A DNA stretch of 64,000 nucleotides from Acanthosepion pharaonis (taxonomy: Eukaryota > Mollusca > Cephalopoda > Sepiida > Sepiidae): assembly GCA_903632075.3 (NCBI GenBank), contig CAHIKZ030005439.1, positions 1,517,501-1,581,500 on the forward strand, written 5' to 3'. The notes under the pieces were generated by a model, which had not been told where the DNA came from, made no database searches, and worked only from the letters and a program-made list of their open reading frames with translations. Both the position numbers and the translations under genes were made by a program. Every line of letters starts with the position of its first letter. Positions within the stretch are counted from its first letter, which is position 1. Below, one piece after another: positions 20,576-32,926 of this stretch.

Positions 20576-22750
20576 TCACTCAAGGTAAAGGGTTATATTA
20601 AGGGATAGTTTATATGGATAGGAGGGGAAGATAACGGTTGACTCTAGAATTGAACAGGTTAAGATTGTAGTGATCGGAGAAATATCCTCTTGAGAGTCTG
20701 TTCTATAGGGCAGTGGTTCGTGGGAAGAAGCTTTTTGAGTGGATGAAATACGGAGGGAGTGTGGGTGGTTTGCTACTATGTAAGTGCCATAGTGGGTCCT
20801 AGCCATGAAGGTCAGACTTGGTGGAACCAGGAGATACAGTTCGGCCGAGCACTTTCCATGGTAATAGCGATAGAACAATGAGATACTCGCCACATCCCGC
20901 CTGAGAGAGATAGGTTGCAGTGTGGAAAATAATTTTTTCAACAAGGACTCGGAGACCCTATCAAGACTGGAAAGTGAGGTCTGGGCAGTTCCTGTCCATA
21001 TATGGCAACAGTACTCCTTTTTCGGCTTGATCTGGCTCTTATAAAGGTAGAGGATAGCATGAGGAGTCAAGTACAGGGAGCCGATCATTTTACTTGCATC
21101 TTTAGCGATGAATCGTATATAGTTCCACTTAAAGTTGGGTGTGAGTTTGAGGCCCAAAATCCTCTCAAGGCACGGGACATCCTCGAGGGGACACTCGTTC
21201 ATTGTGACTAGCGATAGTTCGGGGTCTGATCTGCGGTGATGGAATGTAACCAGTTTGGTTTTAGAGACATTGAATGTAACCAACCAGTTTTCTCCCACTG
21301 GGAAGTTAGATTGGAAGGGAGGTCAGTTGCCAATCTCCAATCGTCAAGAGTTTTAGAGGTGCACCCGTATATCGTCGTACCATCGGCATAGACGTTTACA
21401 AATGATCGGAGTATATTCTTGGGTAAATCATTTATGTAAATCAGAAAGAGGTTTTGTCCAAGAAGTGATCCCTGGGAGATGCCTGCGTTGAGCACCAGGG
21501 CCTCGGAGGACTGGCTGTTGTCAGACCTGTTAATAACTACTAACCAGACCTTGGGTCATCTTCAAGATTCTCCCCTCTCCCTCTGTTAGGATGGATTTTA
21601 TAATAGAGAAAACCGTTCCTAGTTGGAAAGCTTGTCGAAGGCCTTCGAGATAACTAATTCTAACATCGTTGCTGTATGTGTGTCGTCAAGCGCTTCACTA
21701 CTTCTGTGTGTAATGGTAGTGAGGACATCAGCAGCGGATCGGGCTGATCGGAACCTATACTTCTCGTCGCACAAGAGGTTGTTTCTATCCAGGTGCTCGA
21801 CGACCTTCTTGTTGATTAAGGCCTCAAAAAGTTTACTGATGATACTGAGGTGACTAATGGGTCTATACTGGGAAGGGGAGCATCGGTTGCCCGCATTCTT
21901 AAAGACCGAGCATACGCTTGCTACCTTCCACATGATTGGGAAAGATTTCTTCTTAAAACCGCGGTTAAATAACTTTACTATGATCGGGGATAAGTATGGG
22001 TTGGTATTCTTAAGGACGAACACTGGAATTTTGTCTGGGACAGTGGCTTTTTTGGGAGTCAAGGCTTACTGAAATGAGTATATTACTGAAATTATATTCA
22101 GTGAGATGTGGGAAGTTGGGAAGGGAATGGCCTTTGGTAAATCGGAAGATGTCATTGGTTTGGAGTAAATCTGGACACTGATTAGGGGGTGGTCTGACGT
22201 GGCAAAAAGGTCGAAGAGGTGTGCCTGTTGTCCCGTCGCACCCGGAACTTGGGGGGTGGGGGTTCTTCAATGATCTGGGTTAGTTCATATGCGATGGAGA
22301 AGTCTCTGCAATATCTGCCTTCCTCGTTGGTTTTGTTAGAGTGGACAATCCACTCTTTGTGGTGAATACTGAAGTCGCCGCATATGTGAAAGTTGTGCAA
22401 GGAAAATTCATTGACGATATTGTCAAACTTATCTGTTTATTCGATCGAAGATTACTGACTCTTCACCCTGAGAACAATACAGGGAAAAGATGTATGCGGT
22501 ACTATGGATAAGTGCCATGAGGAAGCATATATATGGGAAATCAGGGTCCTCGTTTTTTGTGTCCATGCCACAGGAAAACCTGTCCTTGACCGTGGCAATT
22601 TAGGTGGTCGTATTTTGTTATAATGGGTGAGTAGCCCGGGATTGTGAGCTCCTGCAATGGGATTGAGGCATTGATACCCGTATCTGTAACAGCAAGATTT
22701 AGAAGATGGAGTTCCACTTCTGGAATGTTGGAATATAGATCCCTTACATT
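20576..22750 (-). pseudogene. Degenerate jockey-type LINE (endonuclease tail and reverse transcriptase, family B)
   Basis: Minus-strand frames in order: an endonuclease end (HICGDFSIHHKEW, about 22400), then RT start (KATVPDKIPVFVLKNTN, about 22050) and SQYRPISHLSIISKLFEALI. VISKAFDKL and SQGSLLGQNLFLIYINDLP follow, then the catalytic box region as NVYADGTTIYG, and the C-terminal YCCHIWTG to 20576. The expected second Asp of the Y/F-x-D-D box appears as Gly. Several frameshifts and stops make it dead. A 31-bp stretch identical to the neighbouring mariner lies at 21544-21574. Confidence 0.85.
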
Positions 22751-23190
22751 GGTCTAATTGATGGTATACCTGGGGTTTACTTGCTGAACACGATCAATGT
22801 TTTCCTCTGTGGTAGCAGTTGCAGGATGTCCAGACCTTGGGTCATCTTCAAGATTCTCCCTTCTCCTCCTAAATGCAGCTGCTCGATTTTGCACTATTGA
22901 TAAAGCTAAGACGTCACCCTCTAATATAGCAACTATGACAGCACGAATACCTTTGGGTGATAAACCCTTTTCTGCATGTACTTGGTAACACCATGATACC
23001 AAATTTTGTGCATTTTCAAGAGAAGTCGCTACTAGTTACTTCTGAAGTTTTCTTTGAACAGGCAGATGTCAGTTTTTCTAGAAAGAAACAATACAGTCTT
23101 TAAAAAGACGAGTTGAAATTAATGCAGCAAGATTTCACAGTTCTAGCATTACTCTTTCATAGTCAATCTATGAACTTTTCAACCTACCTT
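22745..23190 (-). pseudogene. Mariner element fragment (5' end and transposase N-terminus)
   Basis: The minus strand starts with a terminal sequence GGTTGAAAAGTTCATAGATT (about 23187), a leader, then the transposase helix-turn-helix region. Recognisable parts are KGLSPKGIRAVIVAIL and ENLEDDPRSGHPATATTEEN, followed by IDRVQQV, a signature of mariner transposases. It stops at about 22754, where LINE sequence begins. The catalytic domain (D,D34D) is missing. Confidence 0.85.
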
Positions 23191-23534
23191 CGTAATACTC
23201 ATTTGCAAGGCACCTAAAATATTTAACAAGCTAAATATAGAACATAAAAATGTACAAATATGGGGTTTTCGGTGACGATCACATTCACTGAAGTAGTAAC
23301 AATCAGTGAGATTATCTTCTGAGGCATTATCCTAAGTCTAAGCACATTGTTTATATGTTATAGGTCAGTGGTTATTGTGCTGGTCGACCAAGCCATCGAC
23401 TGAGAGCTCATTCGTCATGGATCCTCTTTATATGTAACTTCATGCCCTGGTCAATAAATTTCCGTTGTGTACGCGGATGTTTACTTAAAAAGAAAAATAA
23501 TAGGTACGGATTTAAAGAAAAAAATGAAACTTAC

Positions 23535-23613
23535 TGAAAAATTTGAAGAAAGAATTTCAGCGCTATGTATGTCAGGCGTGTTTTTCATTTTAAATGTCAG
23601 CAGGCGTCCACCC
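23535..23613 (-). CDS. Plexin-like receptor, exon 7 (start of an IPT repeat)
   Basis: 79 nt: one base completing Trp222, then 26 codons, residues 222-248. The acceptor is TTCTGTTTTATCAG and the donor GTAAGT at 23529-23534. It reads GGRLLTFKMKN, the plexin/MET IPT opening (G-G-R-x-L-T-x-x-x-x-N), and ends LSSNFS with a sequon. It fits exactly between exon 6 (phase 2) and exon 8 (phase 0). The exon was found by that need and by its splice sites, as it is too short to stand out alone. Confidence 0.85.
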
Positions 23614-23654
23614 CTGATAAAACAGAACAAATTAAAAGACGATAAAAAATAACA

Positions 23655-24090
23655 CTAGGCTGCAAGGGATTACTGAAAGCGAAAGAAACGGCGAGGACAA
23701 TAAAAGAACGGGGTTAAAAATAACACTAGGATGCAAGGGGTTACTGAGAGTGAAAGAAACAGAAAGGACAATAAAAGAACAGATTTAAAAAACAGAAAAT
23801 GACGATTGACGTCGTATTTTTGAAGATAAAAAACGTAAAGAAATTTCCATAAACGAAAAGTGCGAGAGAAGAAACTATTAGATGAGACCTAACTGTCAAT
23901 CTAGCACTGCGCTTATATTCGTAAAGTTGAGGAACCAATCAGGAAAGCTCATCAGAACAATTACCTTGAGAGTATTTGTAGAAAAGGCAGAGGGAAGCCA
24001 AGATTCCAGATCAGGACGGTTCTCACTGTGTCCTGTGAGTGTCATATTCTTCAAGTCCTCTTTCCTTATTAAGACATCTACGTTCATATT
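23655..24090 (-). pseudogene. LINE fragments (families A and C) with 73-bp tandem duplication
   Basis: Minus-strand frames give LVPQLYEYKRSARLTVRSH (family A) at about 23930 and RKEDLKNMTLTGHSE (family C C-terminus) at about 24080. A unit containing ATAACACTAGG.TGCAAGGG and GGACAATAAAAGAAC is duplicated at about 23650-23790. The two families meet at about 24030. Confidence 0.6.
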
Positions 24091-24424
24091 AATAAACGCT
24101 CTTTTCCCCAGAGTTCAAATGTACTTTAAATTTTGATGTGAGTTATGCGAGTTGATATTTAATTTATGTGAACATTTTATGCCATGTCTTCTTCGCGTAC
24201 TGCCATCATATCAGAAATATTCCAGGGAACGAGGATGTTAAATGTTACTGTTGTTCTTAGAAAACGTTTCTTTAATTAAATTCTAAGTTTTTTACCCTTT
24301 AAATAATTTTCCGAACACCCCACCTTTTATTAAGGCTCCCCGTTTATTTAATACTGAGAAAAAATCTAACCCTCCCACCACCATTAAGACGGTGAGAAGA
24401 GGTTTATTGTTCCACTGAGCTTCA

Positions 24425-24675
24425 CAGTTGTTGTAACCTAGAGAGGGTTACTGAATGTGGAATAACCAAAATGGAGGTTGGAAATGAAATGGTAATTTTA
24501 TAGCATCAACAAAATACAATACTCGCCAGCGGCGTGAAGTAGGTAAACCACTGCTAGTTGTGGACTACTTAGACAGCATATTACCTCCACTTACAATAGT
24601 GTCCAACATATTTATGAGAATTGGGACTTACACATTAGTGTTCATAGATACAGTATATAGCAATAGTTAACGCTA
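24425..24675 (+). repeat. Dispersed repeat, copy 1 (second at 60455-60705)
   Basis: Both copies start TTGTTGTAACCTAG..GGTTACTGAAT and share CACCAGCGGC-like, ATTTATGAGAAT and a final ACAGT..A block, same orientation. It may be LTR-derived; no coding sequence was seen. Confidence 0.65.
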
Positions 24676-27647
24676 AGTACTACTAAAATGGATACTTTTT
24701 TAAACAATGGAAGCGAAATATCGCCCCCACCGTTTTAAAATATTTGCCAAAAATCAGGGAATTATCAGATTCAAACAAAATTTTCAGGATTTATTCATTA
24801 ATGAATGAATATTTTACTGAATATGTTATTTTATTAAAAACTTTTGGAAAAATATTTTTTGATAGTATGTTTCACCCAATCCCCACCTCTTTTCGATATC
24901 GCGTGTATACTTTTTAATTTAGGGGAGGTTCAATTTTTTTTACAGTTACATAAAAAGAAATACCCGAAGATATTATTTCAGTAAAAAATTTATGAAATAT
25001 TGAGTGTGAACATATGGAAAATTCAGCCTGCATCTTGCCAAAAATAATTCAGTAAAACACAAAAAATATTTTTTTAAGAATTGGTGCTTGTATAATTTGA
25101 TAAAACATGTTATTTTCTTTCAGATTCGACAGAAAAAAAAAACTTAATTGTTTTTCTTTAATTACATGTCATTTTTCAGTGCAATTTTGAAATTAATCCC
25201 GTTGCTGTTCGTCACAAGAGTTTATTTTCTTAAATAAATTCATGTTTGAAGATTTAAAAAATGTAAAGTTCAATGTTATTTTCGAGTGTGAACCTTTTTT
25301 AAAAGAATTTTATTTTATTTTTTTTTTTTTTCTCTTAGCAACGGTTAGATTAATCTTGGTATGGATGCAAAAAAAAAAGAATTAATTCTGATATCTCGCG
25401 TTGACTGATTACTATACAATATTGGAGGATATGATATTAATGATATTAATATGATATTAATCTCTAATCCGTTTAGTCAGTATAAAAAATAAAATTATTC
25501 ATTATACTAAGTTTAATAAAAGCGTATAAAATTAAAAAAAATTCTATCCTTAAACTATTGGTTAAAGAAAATTTAGTTTTAAACATAATTAACAAATCTT
25601 TGTTTATCGCACTGCTGGTCTTCCTTACTTCTTTAGGATTTATTTGTACCTTTTCCCGCGCTTTTTTTTTCTTTCGACTGTGTCCTTTGACCTCAAAGGC
25701 TAGTGTGCGTAAATAATACGTCAAATTCATCCTGTTTTAAGTAAAAGATAAGCCTTACTTTCAGAAAATTCAGTTAATTATTCTTTAAATTTGCTAATAG
25801 CCTTCGAAACACATCACCAGGACAAGTATTGGATTTTAAATAAATTTGTTGTTTACATTTTTCGTTACAATGGCGGTGAAAAAAGTACTAAAGCTTTAAA
25901 AATACCTCAAAAGTTTATTTATAGTTCATTTTTCTTTTCATGCAAATTAGCTTTAGACCATTATCTTTCAAATAGAACTGATATTTAAGTTCAAAGAAGG
26001 CATTTAAAATATTTAAAATGTTTTTTGTTTTTGTTTTTTTTGGTGGGGGGGTCTTTAGAAAGTCCCTGATAATACCTAGTTAATATATTGCATGGAAATT
26101 TGAAGCTTGTCGGGACGATGGGAAGTTGCCGTCTCAAAGTCAGGGGTCAAATCAGTCATTTACACAAAGGCTCCGAGTGGCACTTCCGGCAGCGTTTTTA
26201 AAATACTCGAAATAAAATGCAAATTATTACTTGACCACTGACAACGCTTCCCTCGCATTTTTGAGGGCCTTTTTTGTGTGTGTGAGCCAGCACCTGCTTA
26301 AAGAAATCTATAAATATAAACCGTAAAGCCAAGGAAAAGTCAGTTGGAGATATGGATTCGTCGTTGTCAACTCAAAGGGATTACTAATCAACTTAATCAA
26401 CATTTCCCGCTTTTCTGATGTAGATTCTACAACAAAATTGGGTACGAACTTTTCCATTTTTGATGGAATTTATTAAACACATCACAAATGTGTGTATGTG
26501 AACCTTTCCCTCTTAAGGGTTTATTTAAACACACCTCAAATGTGTCCTTATGAACATTACCCTTTCAGGAATTTTATTAAATACATCACACGATATAGCA
26601 AGCATCCAAATAAATTGTTATTTGTTGTTAAAAATATCTTTATCTTCAGCTTCATTTAAAATTAATTTGTTTAATGCATTGCTTCACCATTACATTATTA
26701 CGTCTGTTTCTATGTACGTGGGGTCAAGAACGTTTTATTCCAGCCACAGCCCCCGGAATAATTTGTAATCATTGTTACTACTCTATATTAGATTGCACCA
26801 CCAACAATAATATATTACCTTCTGCACCCAATAACCCCACAACATGTTTAAAACAGGTGTAATCTTTTTTTAAATAATAAGTATATTTTTTATTAATTAT
26901 TAGTTAATAATAATAATACTTTTCCTGTTCGAAAACGTATGAAAATTCCTCAAAATGCATTAATGCAAATATATCCTGATTTAAAGTATGAAAATAAATT
27001 ATTTTATGATAGTGATATAAGTTTTACTTCTTTACATCAAAAGAGAAATTTCTTTCATAAATTGTACTTTGAATACAAAATTAATAATCGCATTTATTTC
27101 AAAATACGTAACGGCAGCTAACCAGCGTGCATCTATATATTAACCATAAATTCTTATGACACATATAGCCTCTTCACTTTTCAAGTAGTTGTTTAAAACA
27201 ACTTCTAAAGAAGTGCTGTGAATTGTAAAAATGCATGTTGTGTTATGCATATTTAAATTTATTTAATAATGTTGTTATGCTGTATTATAAATGTTTATTA
27301 ATTTTCACGAACATATTGTTAGAATATAATATGCAAGCGTTTTTTTTTTAACATATGCGAATTGATATAAGAATGTGTATCGAAAAAAAAAACACTGAAT
27401 TTCTTATTAAAAACACCGTAAAAACAGAAAAACGGCTCTAACTAAAGAAGCTTTTATTTAATCTTAATGAAATTTGGCACTGCACTCGGCAGTGTTCAAA
27501 TGTATAATATGGTTCTACATTGATTGGGGTATTATATATCGTTTAAGCTGCATCTCAGGAACACATATACATGCATACAAGGTTAGAGTTTTAGTATTCT
27601 ATAAATGGATGTGAGTATATGTAAGTAGATATATATGGAGATGTCTT

Positions 27648-27650
<3 letters not shown>

Positions 27651-27717
<67 letters not shown>

Positions 27718-28115
27718 GGTATGTATGTATTCATATATATCTGTATATGGGTGTGTATGTATGTATGTATGTATAGTCGACGGATAAAGGGATACATTGT
27801 TTATTTGTTTAGATGGGTGTATGTAATTGTATGGAGATGTAAGGCTTTATGTATATATGTTTATGCGCACGTATGTGTATGTCCGTATGTATATATGTGT
27901 GTAAATGTATATATATGTAGGAGTGTATGTATGTATGTATATATATATATATATGTGTGTGTGTATGTGTATATATGTATATACACATATATGTATATGG
28001 ATATGTGTATGTATGTATATGTGTGCATGGGTATATGTATATGTATGTGTGTACACGCCTATATGTATGTATGTACGTGTAAATATATGTTGTTGTGTAT
28101 GTGTGTATACGCATG
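27651..28115. repeat. (GT)n followed by a long TGTA/TATG-rich low-complexity tract
   Basis: Pure GT at about 27653-27713, then about 400 bp of imperfect TGTA, TATG and GTAT repeats. Four overlapping ORFs on both strands here are artefacts of this composition. Confidence 0.95.
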
Positions 28116-28323
28116 TGTTTTTGAACATAGAAATATAGGTCCTTGCTAGATTAGATAATCGTTATATTTGGGGTTTTTTATATGTTTATATTTGATTTGT
28201 AACCTGTAGACGATATTAATTTTGTCAAATTTTCTTAATTACACAGCGGTCCTTTTATAAATGCCTTTCGGTTTTAGTTTCCTCGCCCCATCTCTCTCCC
28301 CCACCCCTTTTTCTTTTCTTTTC

Positions 28324-28326
<3 letters not shown>

Positions 28327-28368
<42 letters not shown>
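28327..28368. repeat. (CT)n microsatellite
   Basis: CT run of about 40 bp. Confidence 0.95.
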
Positions 28369-28369
<1 letters not shown>

Positions 28370-28925
28370 TTCTGACCTTTAAGATTATATTGTCTATTGT
28401 GTGTGTATGTCACCACAAAATGTATCCTTTCCGGTTACATCTTTAATGTATTAGACATCCGACAACATTCATATTTCTCTCACTTAAACCGTCTTTGACT
28501 CTTCTCTTTAAAACTTCTCCCTGTTAAATTGTAATCCCCCCCTCTTCATCTTTAGACCTTCCTGTTCTTCTCCTGTTCTTCTCTCGTCTGTTACCCTTCC
28601 CTATAGCCTTCATTTACTCTAACATTCGTCCCACACTCTCATACATACACTGTCACTAAATTTTATTTTTATTCATTGTTTTTTCTGTTTTCTTTTTGAA
28701 TTTGTAGGTCTGATGAATTGGATCGTATTTACGATTCCAATGGAATAAATTATGACCATGGAATATTAGTGTTTAAGCCTTTTTATTATATCTTTACTCT
28801 GTCCTTGACATTGAGTTCTACCTGGATTCTATCCTCTTGGAATTTTTATACAAATATATATGTATGTGTATGTATATTTATATATTTTAGATATATTTAC
28901 CACTAATATTATCAATATCAATATC

Positions 28926-28927
<2 letters not shown>

Positions 28928-28981
<54 letters not shown>
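28928..28981. repeat. (TA)n microsatellite
   Basis: TA run of about 52 bp; a shorter TA/GT run lies at about 29120-29151. Confidence 0.95.
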
Positions 28982-28982
<1 letters not shown>

Positions 28983-29117
28983 CCAATTTGTGACTAGTAG
29001 GGATAATTCCAAGGAGGATATTAATCTAGAGAGCTCAATGTAAATTATAATAATAATAAATCAATAAGATCCATTTCGGATAACCAAAACGGATTTTTAA
29101 GGTTTTCTTCGTGATTC

Positions 29118-29151
<34 letters not shown>

Positions 29152-29495
29152 TTAAATGTGTATTTCATATACTAAGGCAGGATATTACACAAGGTAGATT
29201 TTTCACGAGGGGAGCCCCATACACATCGTATGCATATGGGAAAAAGACAAAAATTGCCCAGTACCAGCAACCACTGTCACCCTGGAGTCAATATTACACT
29301 GACTCTTTTATTGTCGCGGGTTTGGAATCCTCGGCACCGAGTGCCTTGTCTCATCTTAAATGAGGAGAACAGTTTACTCCACTTCCCGCCAAAAGCGAGC
29401 GCTTGTGCCAGTTAAGTATGTGTATTCGAGTCTGTGCGTTCGCATGTATATGCGTAAGTGCATTTAGCCGTGTTTTTGTACACGTAGATGTCTGC

Positions 29496-29567
29496 GTGGA
29501 TCTGGATCTGGATCTGGATCTGATCTCTCTCTCTCTCTCGATCTCTCTCTCTCGATCTCTCTCTCTC

Positions 29568-29612
<45 letters not shown>

Positions 29613-29615
29613 CTC
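29496..29615. repeat. Compound GGATCT and (CT)n/GATCTCT microsatellite
   Basis: Four GGATCT units, then CT runs broken at regular spacing by CGATCT. About 145 bp upstream of the exon 6 donor on the + coordinate. Confidence 0.93.
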
Positions 29616-29760
29616 TCTGCCCGAGTGGATATATCTGGAAGTGTATTCTGAGGGTTCAGAATTTTGTACTCTCAATTCCAAATCATACAACACCTTAGAA
29701 AAAAAATCTTTTTACTATGAACTTAAAGAAACACTAACAATAAAATAAAACATTGTTTAC

Positions 29761-29919
29761 CAGTAATAACTTGAGTTTGAACCAGTCAATTCAACATCTG
29801 GATTTTCAAGATACTCAAATGGTTTGAAATATTTCACATAATTCGAAATAAATGTCAGGTTTGCTTTTTTGGACTTGACCTCAGGCGAAATGCAATATAT
29901 TTTACCTGGGGTATTTGTG
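29761..29919 (-). CDS. Plexin-like receptor, exon 6 (second half of first clear IPT repeat)
   Basis: 159 nt, residues 169-221 plus two bases of Trp222. Acceptor TTTTGTTTCAG, donor GTAAAC. It contains the second Cys of the repeat (KIYCISPEV, compare C-x-S/T-P in IPT domains) and FEYLENPDVE, the F-x-Y-x-x-(N/D)P linker that precedes the next repeat in plexins. Sequons NLT and NSS are present. The 66-codon frame extends into the intron through an upstream in-frame ATG, but the acceptor shows the real exon edge. Confidence 0.88.
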
Positions 29920-30568
29920 CTGAAACAAAAAATAAAATACATTGAATTTTTTTTCAATTATTTAAAAAAAATTCTACAAAAACTCTTAAAACAATTTATT
30001 TCACATTTCATTCAGCATCTTGAAATTTGTAGGCAATATTTATAGTGGGTTGGGCCTTAAAATAAACATGGATTACACATGGATGATAATAACGAGGAAA
30101 CACACGGGTAATTTAAAAAAAACAAGTTACGGAATTTATTCACGTATTTACACGCTTGAAGTAGCTCGCTTCAGAAAAATAAAACAAAATTCTTAAAGTT
30201 CGTAGTTTTAACGTATTGTCATGAACAGGAAATGTTCATACAACAGATTAAATGATTTGACATAAAATAATATTCAAGAATGTTTAAGACAAAGGTAAGA
30301 AAGTTCGTTGCTCACCGAAGGGATATATGGTTGCATACGCTCAAAAGTAGACGAAAAGTGATAATTTGAAATACGTTTCTTGAATTGTTGAAAGAAAATT
30401 CTTTGAAGTGTCCCGTGACGATTAGAGACCGATAATATAAATGGCGAGTAATTTTACACTGGCGTGTACTTCAACGCTGGTCGCGAAAAACTGAAACGAA
30501 ACCTTTCACATGACTATAGATACTCGTCTGATTAATTTAATTTTTTCCCTCATTTTATATCAAAAAGA

Positions 30569-30780
30569 ATTTCGCGTGGGCTCGCTACTTTTTTCTCTTC
30601 TTAGTACACCGGCTAATTTCTGTGAAGGCAAAGTTTTCATTGGTACAAAAACAATTTCACATTGGCTCTTGAATTTATTTCCTCCTTCTCGGCTCACTGG
30701 TTAATTTCTGGGAAAGGCAAAATCTCACATAGGCTCGCGATTTTCTTTCTTTCTTGTTTCTCAGTCCTCCGAATTTGATG
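30569..30780. repeat. Imperfect tandem repeat, about 80-bp period, 2.5-3 units
   Basis: Units begin AATTTCGCGTGGGCTCG, AATTTCACATTGGCTC and AATCTCACATAGGCTCG, and share GGTTAATTTCTG..GGCAAA. This could be an LTR enhancer array, but no element was identified. Confidence 0.6.
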
Positions 30781-31407
30781 GAAGTGGGTGAAAAATATAT
30801 TATTTCGCACTCACTACACATTCAACAGCGGTTTGCTAAATTGTTTAAGAGTTCGAAATTTAACCTTCCTTACCATAATTCGAATACTAACCAAAGTTGC
30901 CATAGCCTGAAATGCCTACAACGTCCGATAGCCACGCACATGTAGTTAACTCAAACAGCTTCCTTTTGTTTTTGACGTGGGTTTGCGTTTTCTTACATTC
31001 GTGTTGTGGATCCCGCGTGAAAAATAGGTATCCAATAAATGACAAACGCAAGTATTTAAGCTAAGAAATTAAATGTATTTACACAAAATACAAAAGGTAA
31101 TGCTGTTAGTAAAATCCAGGAACACGGTTAGTAGCAAATACAGATAGATATATACAGTCTCGAAGTAGGACTTCCTTAGAGTCTACGTGCTTGTAACTGA
31201 CTTCTACAACAGGTTACTTCACTCTATCCGACACCCTACGACTCCGGTACGACTCTTGTACGACTCCGGTACGACTCCTCTTTTCTACCTGACTGTGGCT
31301 ATTTTATGGCAGCAGGACGAGTCCATTATATCCGAAAAGGGTGGACACCCCATAATAATTCGAAAGCAAGATTTTAAAGAAAACTTACAACACCCTGAAG
31401 AACAAAG

Positions 31408-31720
31408 CTAATTTTGACCTGTGTATTGTTTGCGCATGCTCCTGAGTTGTAGATATTCTAATAAATCTTCACTCTTAGGCCATCTTGTGACGTAATAACA
31501 CTCAAATGTTGAGCTGTTACTATTCCTAATAAGCATACATTCTGTCTTCTTACACTTGATGGTTAGTCCTTCATTCTCGGTTTGCTTCACTGCCTTTTCT
31601 AACATTTCCTGCATTTTAATTGCTTTGTCTACCATAAACACGGTGTCATCTACGTGTCTTATGTCGTTAAGATGGTGTCCAATAATAATAAATCCGCGTA
31701 GGACTTCTACCCAACCCTCA
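31408..31720 (-). pseudogene. LINE fragment, RT palm region (family C)
   Basis: Minus-strand frame reads HVDDTVFMVDKAIKMQE (a degenerate Y/F-x-D-D box), then NEGLTIKCKKTECMLIRN, as in the related fragment at 53573-53809 (EKGLSINYKKTECMVVRN). Flanks are unrelated. Confidence 0.75.
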
Positions 31721-32159
31721 CCTTAGGCTATACAAAATATAGTAATTATTTTTAGAAGTCAATTTATGTACGGCGAACGTAGGGTCTTAACCTTATCCTT
31801 TCATATACGCCTGAGTTAATTCTCATAAAAGTTATAAATAATAAAAATTATTTCTTACATATTGTTCATGTTTTTTTAGTTTTCGTTTTTTTTTTAGTTT
31901 TTTTTTTTTTTTCTTTAATCCACAAATTTTATTTACTGGTTTTTTACCTAACACTTGTCTTCACCAATTCTGTTAATATTTTTGTGCCTTCAGGATGAAA
32001 CGATCATGGCCCTCCACGAATTCATTTTCTTTTCTATCAGTAAGTTGCCATAATTTTGGGGGAAAGATAATGGAGTGACTTCTCGTTTTCCTTCTCCACA
32101 GTTTTGGATTCAGAATTGTCCTTCTCCAAGATTGGCTGCCACCCAGTGCTGGAGAATCC

Positions 32160-32330
32160 ACTCTACCTTGTTATTTAACCCATAGCTAGGGGAAAACGAT
32201 GGATCCATGCTTTTTCCCAAGTGCGTTAGTGCGTAATGAAGGCAACAGACGAGACCTGAACTTGAACCCGGCTTACCGATTCCACTTTCCACGCCAATAA
32301 CTGTTACGCTACTCGTACATAAATATTCCT
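32160..32330 (-). mobile_element. SINE family 2, minus-strand copy
   Basis: The plus strand shows tail TATTTAACCCATAGCTAGGG, then TTTTTCCCAAGTGCGTTAGTGCG, and a box-B-like TTGAACCCGG. The same plan is at 51710-51870 and 62610-62760. Confidence 0.65.
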
Positions 32331-32792
32331 TAAAGTGTTTCTTGTGTTGCGAAGGCGTGTTAATGATAAACACTGAAAATAGAAAAGTATTTGTATACGT
32401 TTATGCACAACTAGTTGTATCTTTAATCTGATATAGTAATTTCAAGTTTTCTAACAACTATAACATTTTAATTGAATTTATTATTTACATTATTACTTAC
32501 ATATTTTAATTAAATTATTCTTATTATAGATTCATTCTCTTCATTCTTCTGAAAATTGCTGATTCTACCTCCTCTTGTCATTGGTACCTAGCAGCGGACG
32601 CTGGACTTTCTAGCTTTGGTAAAAGACGTTTTAAGCATTTCTGGCTACGGTAGCCAGAAACAGCAAACTTATCCCCTACTTTTACTTAAGAATATTTTGA
32701 TAATTCACAGATGTTAAAGAGAAGGAAGCAATGGAGAGTCATGCCCTTCTACATCATGAAAGAAAATGGCATTTTCAAAAATAAATACTTAC

Positions 32793-32926
32793 TTTTCTTT
32801 TTTGCATGTTTTGTTCATCGGTTCCATAACTAGAGATAATTCTTTATAAATCTGATTGATTTTGATTGTGATTTCGATTCTCACCCCGCCAGCCATGAAA
32901 CCTTTTTGAGGCTCAGCAGACATTTC
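32793..32926 (-). CDS. Plexin-like receptor, exon 5 (start of first clear IPT repeat)
   Basis: 134 nt, residues 125-168 plus two bases of Asn169. Acceptor TTTATATTCCAG, donor GTAAGT at 32787-32792. It reads EPQKGFMAGGVRIEITI, which fits the IPT/TIG opening P-x-x-G-x-x-x-G-G-x-x-(V/L)-x-I. It ends NKTCKKE with the first Cys of the repeat; the partner Cys is in exon 6. The first base begins at phase 0, matching exon 4. Confidence 0.87.

Larger units (their letters stand above)
13644..23534 (-). other. Intron 7 (9.9 kb), packed with retroelements
   Basis: Phase-0 intron. It holds LINE fragments, a mariner end, a palindromic element, a decayed gypsy element between two LTRs, an LTR-like block with tandem repeats, a degenerate LINE and a mariner remnant (all listed). 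The stretches 17978-18300, 20100-20575 and 23195-23500 show nothing further. Confidence 0.8.
23614..29760 (-). other. Intron 6 (6.1 kb)
   Basis: Phase-2 intron with donor GTAAAC. It holds LINE fragments (23655-24090), a dispersed repeat (24425-24675) and a microsatellite cluster (27650-29612). The stretches 24676-27590 and 28140-28320 are AT-rich with no recognisable content; 26339-26560 has short repeats of ACACATCACAAATGTGT type. Confidence 0.8.
29920..32792 (-). other. Intron 5 (2.9 kb)
   Basis: Phase-2 intron, donor GTAAGT. It holds a tandem repeat, a LINE fragment and a SINE (listed). 29920-30560 and 30800-31400 carry nothing I recognise; the latter has the duplicated motif GACTCCGGTACGACTC (about 31240-31275). 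Confidence 0.8.

Noticed and set aside
20576..21298. 240-codon ORF as an active reverse transcriptase
   Set aside because: It is only the C-terminal part of a LINE whose other parts are in different frames, and the catalytic box has lost an Asp.
27591..28149. 164-codon ORF and overlapping ORFs on both strands
   Set aside because: Low-complexity TGTA/GTAT tract with Cys-Val and Tyr-Ile repeats in all frames; no gene features.
29761..29957. Start of translation at the ATG upstream of exon 6
   Set aside because: That ATG lies upstream of the TTTTGTTTCAG acceptor; phase with exon 5 shows the exon begins at 29919.
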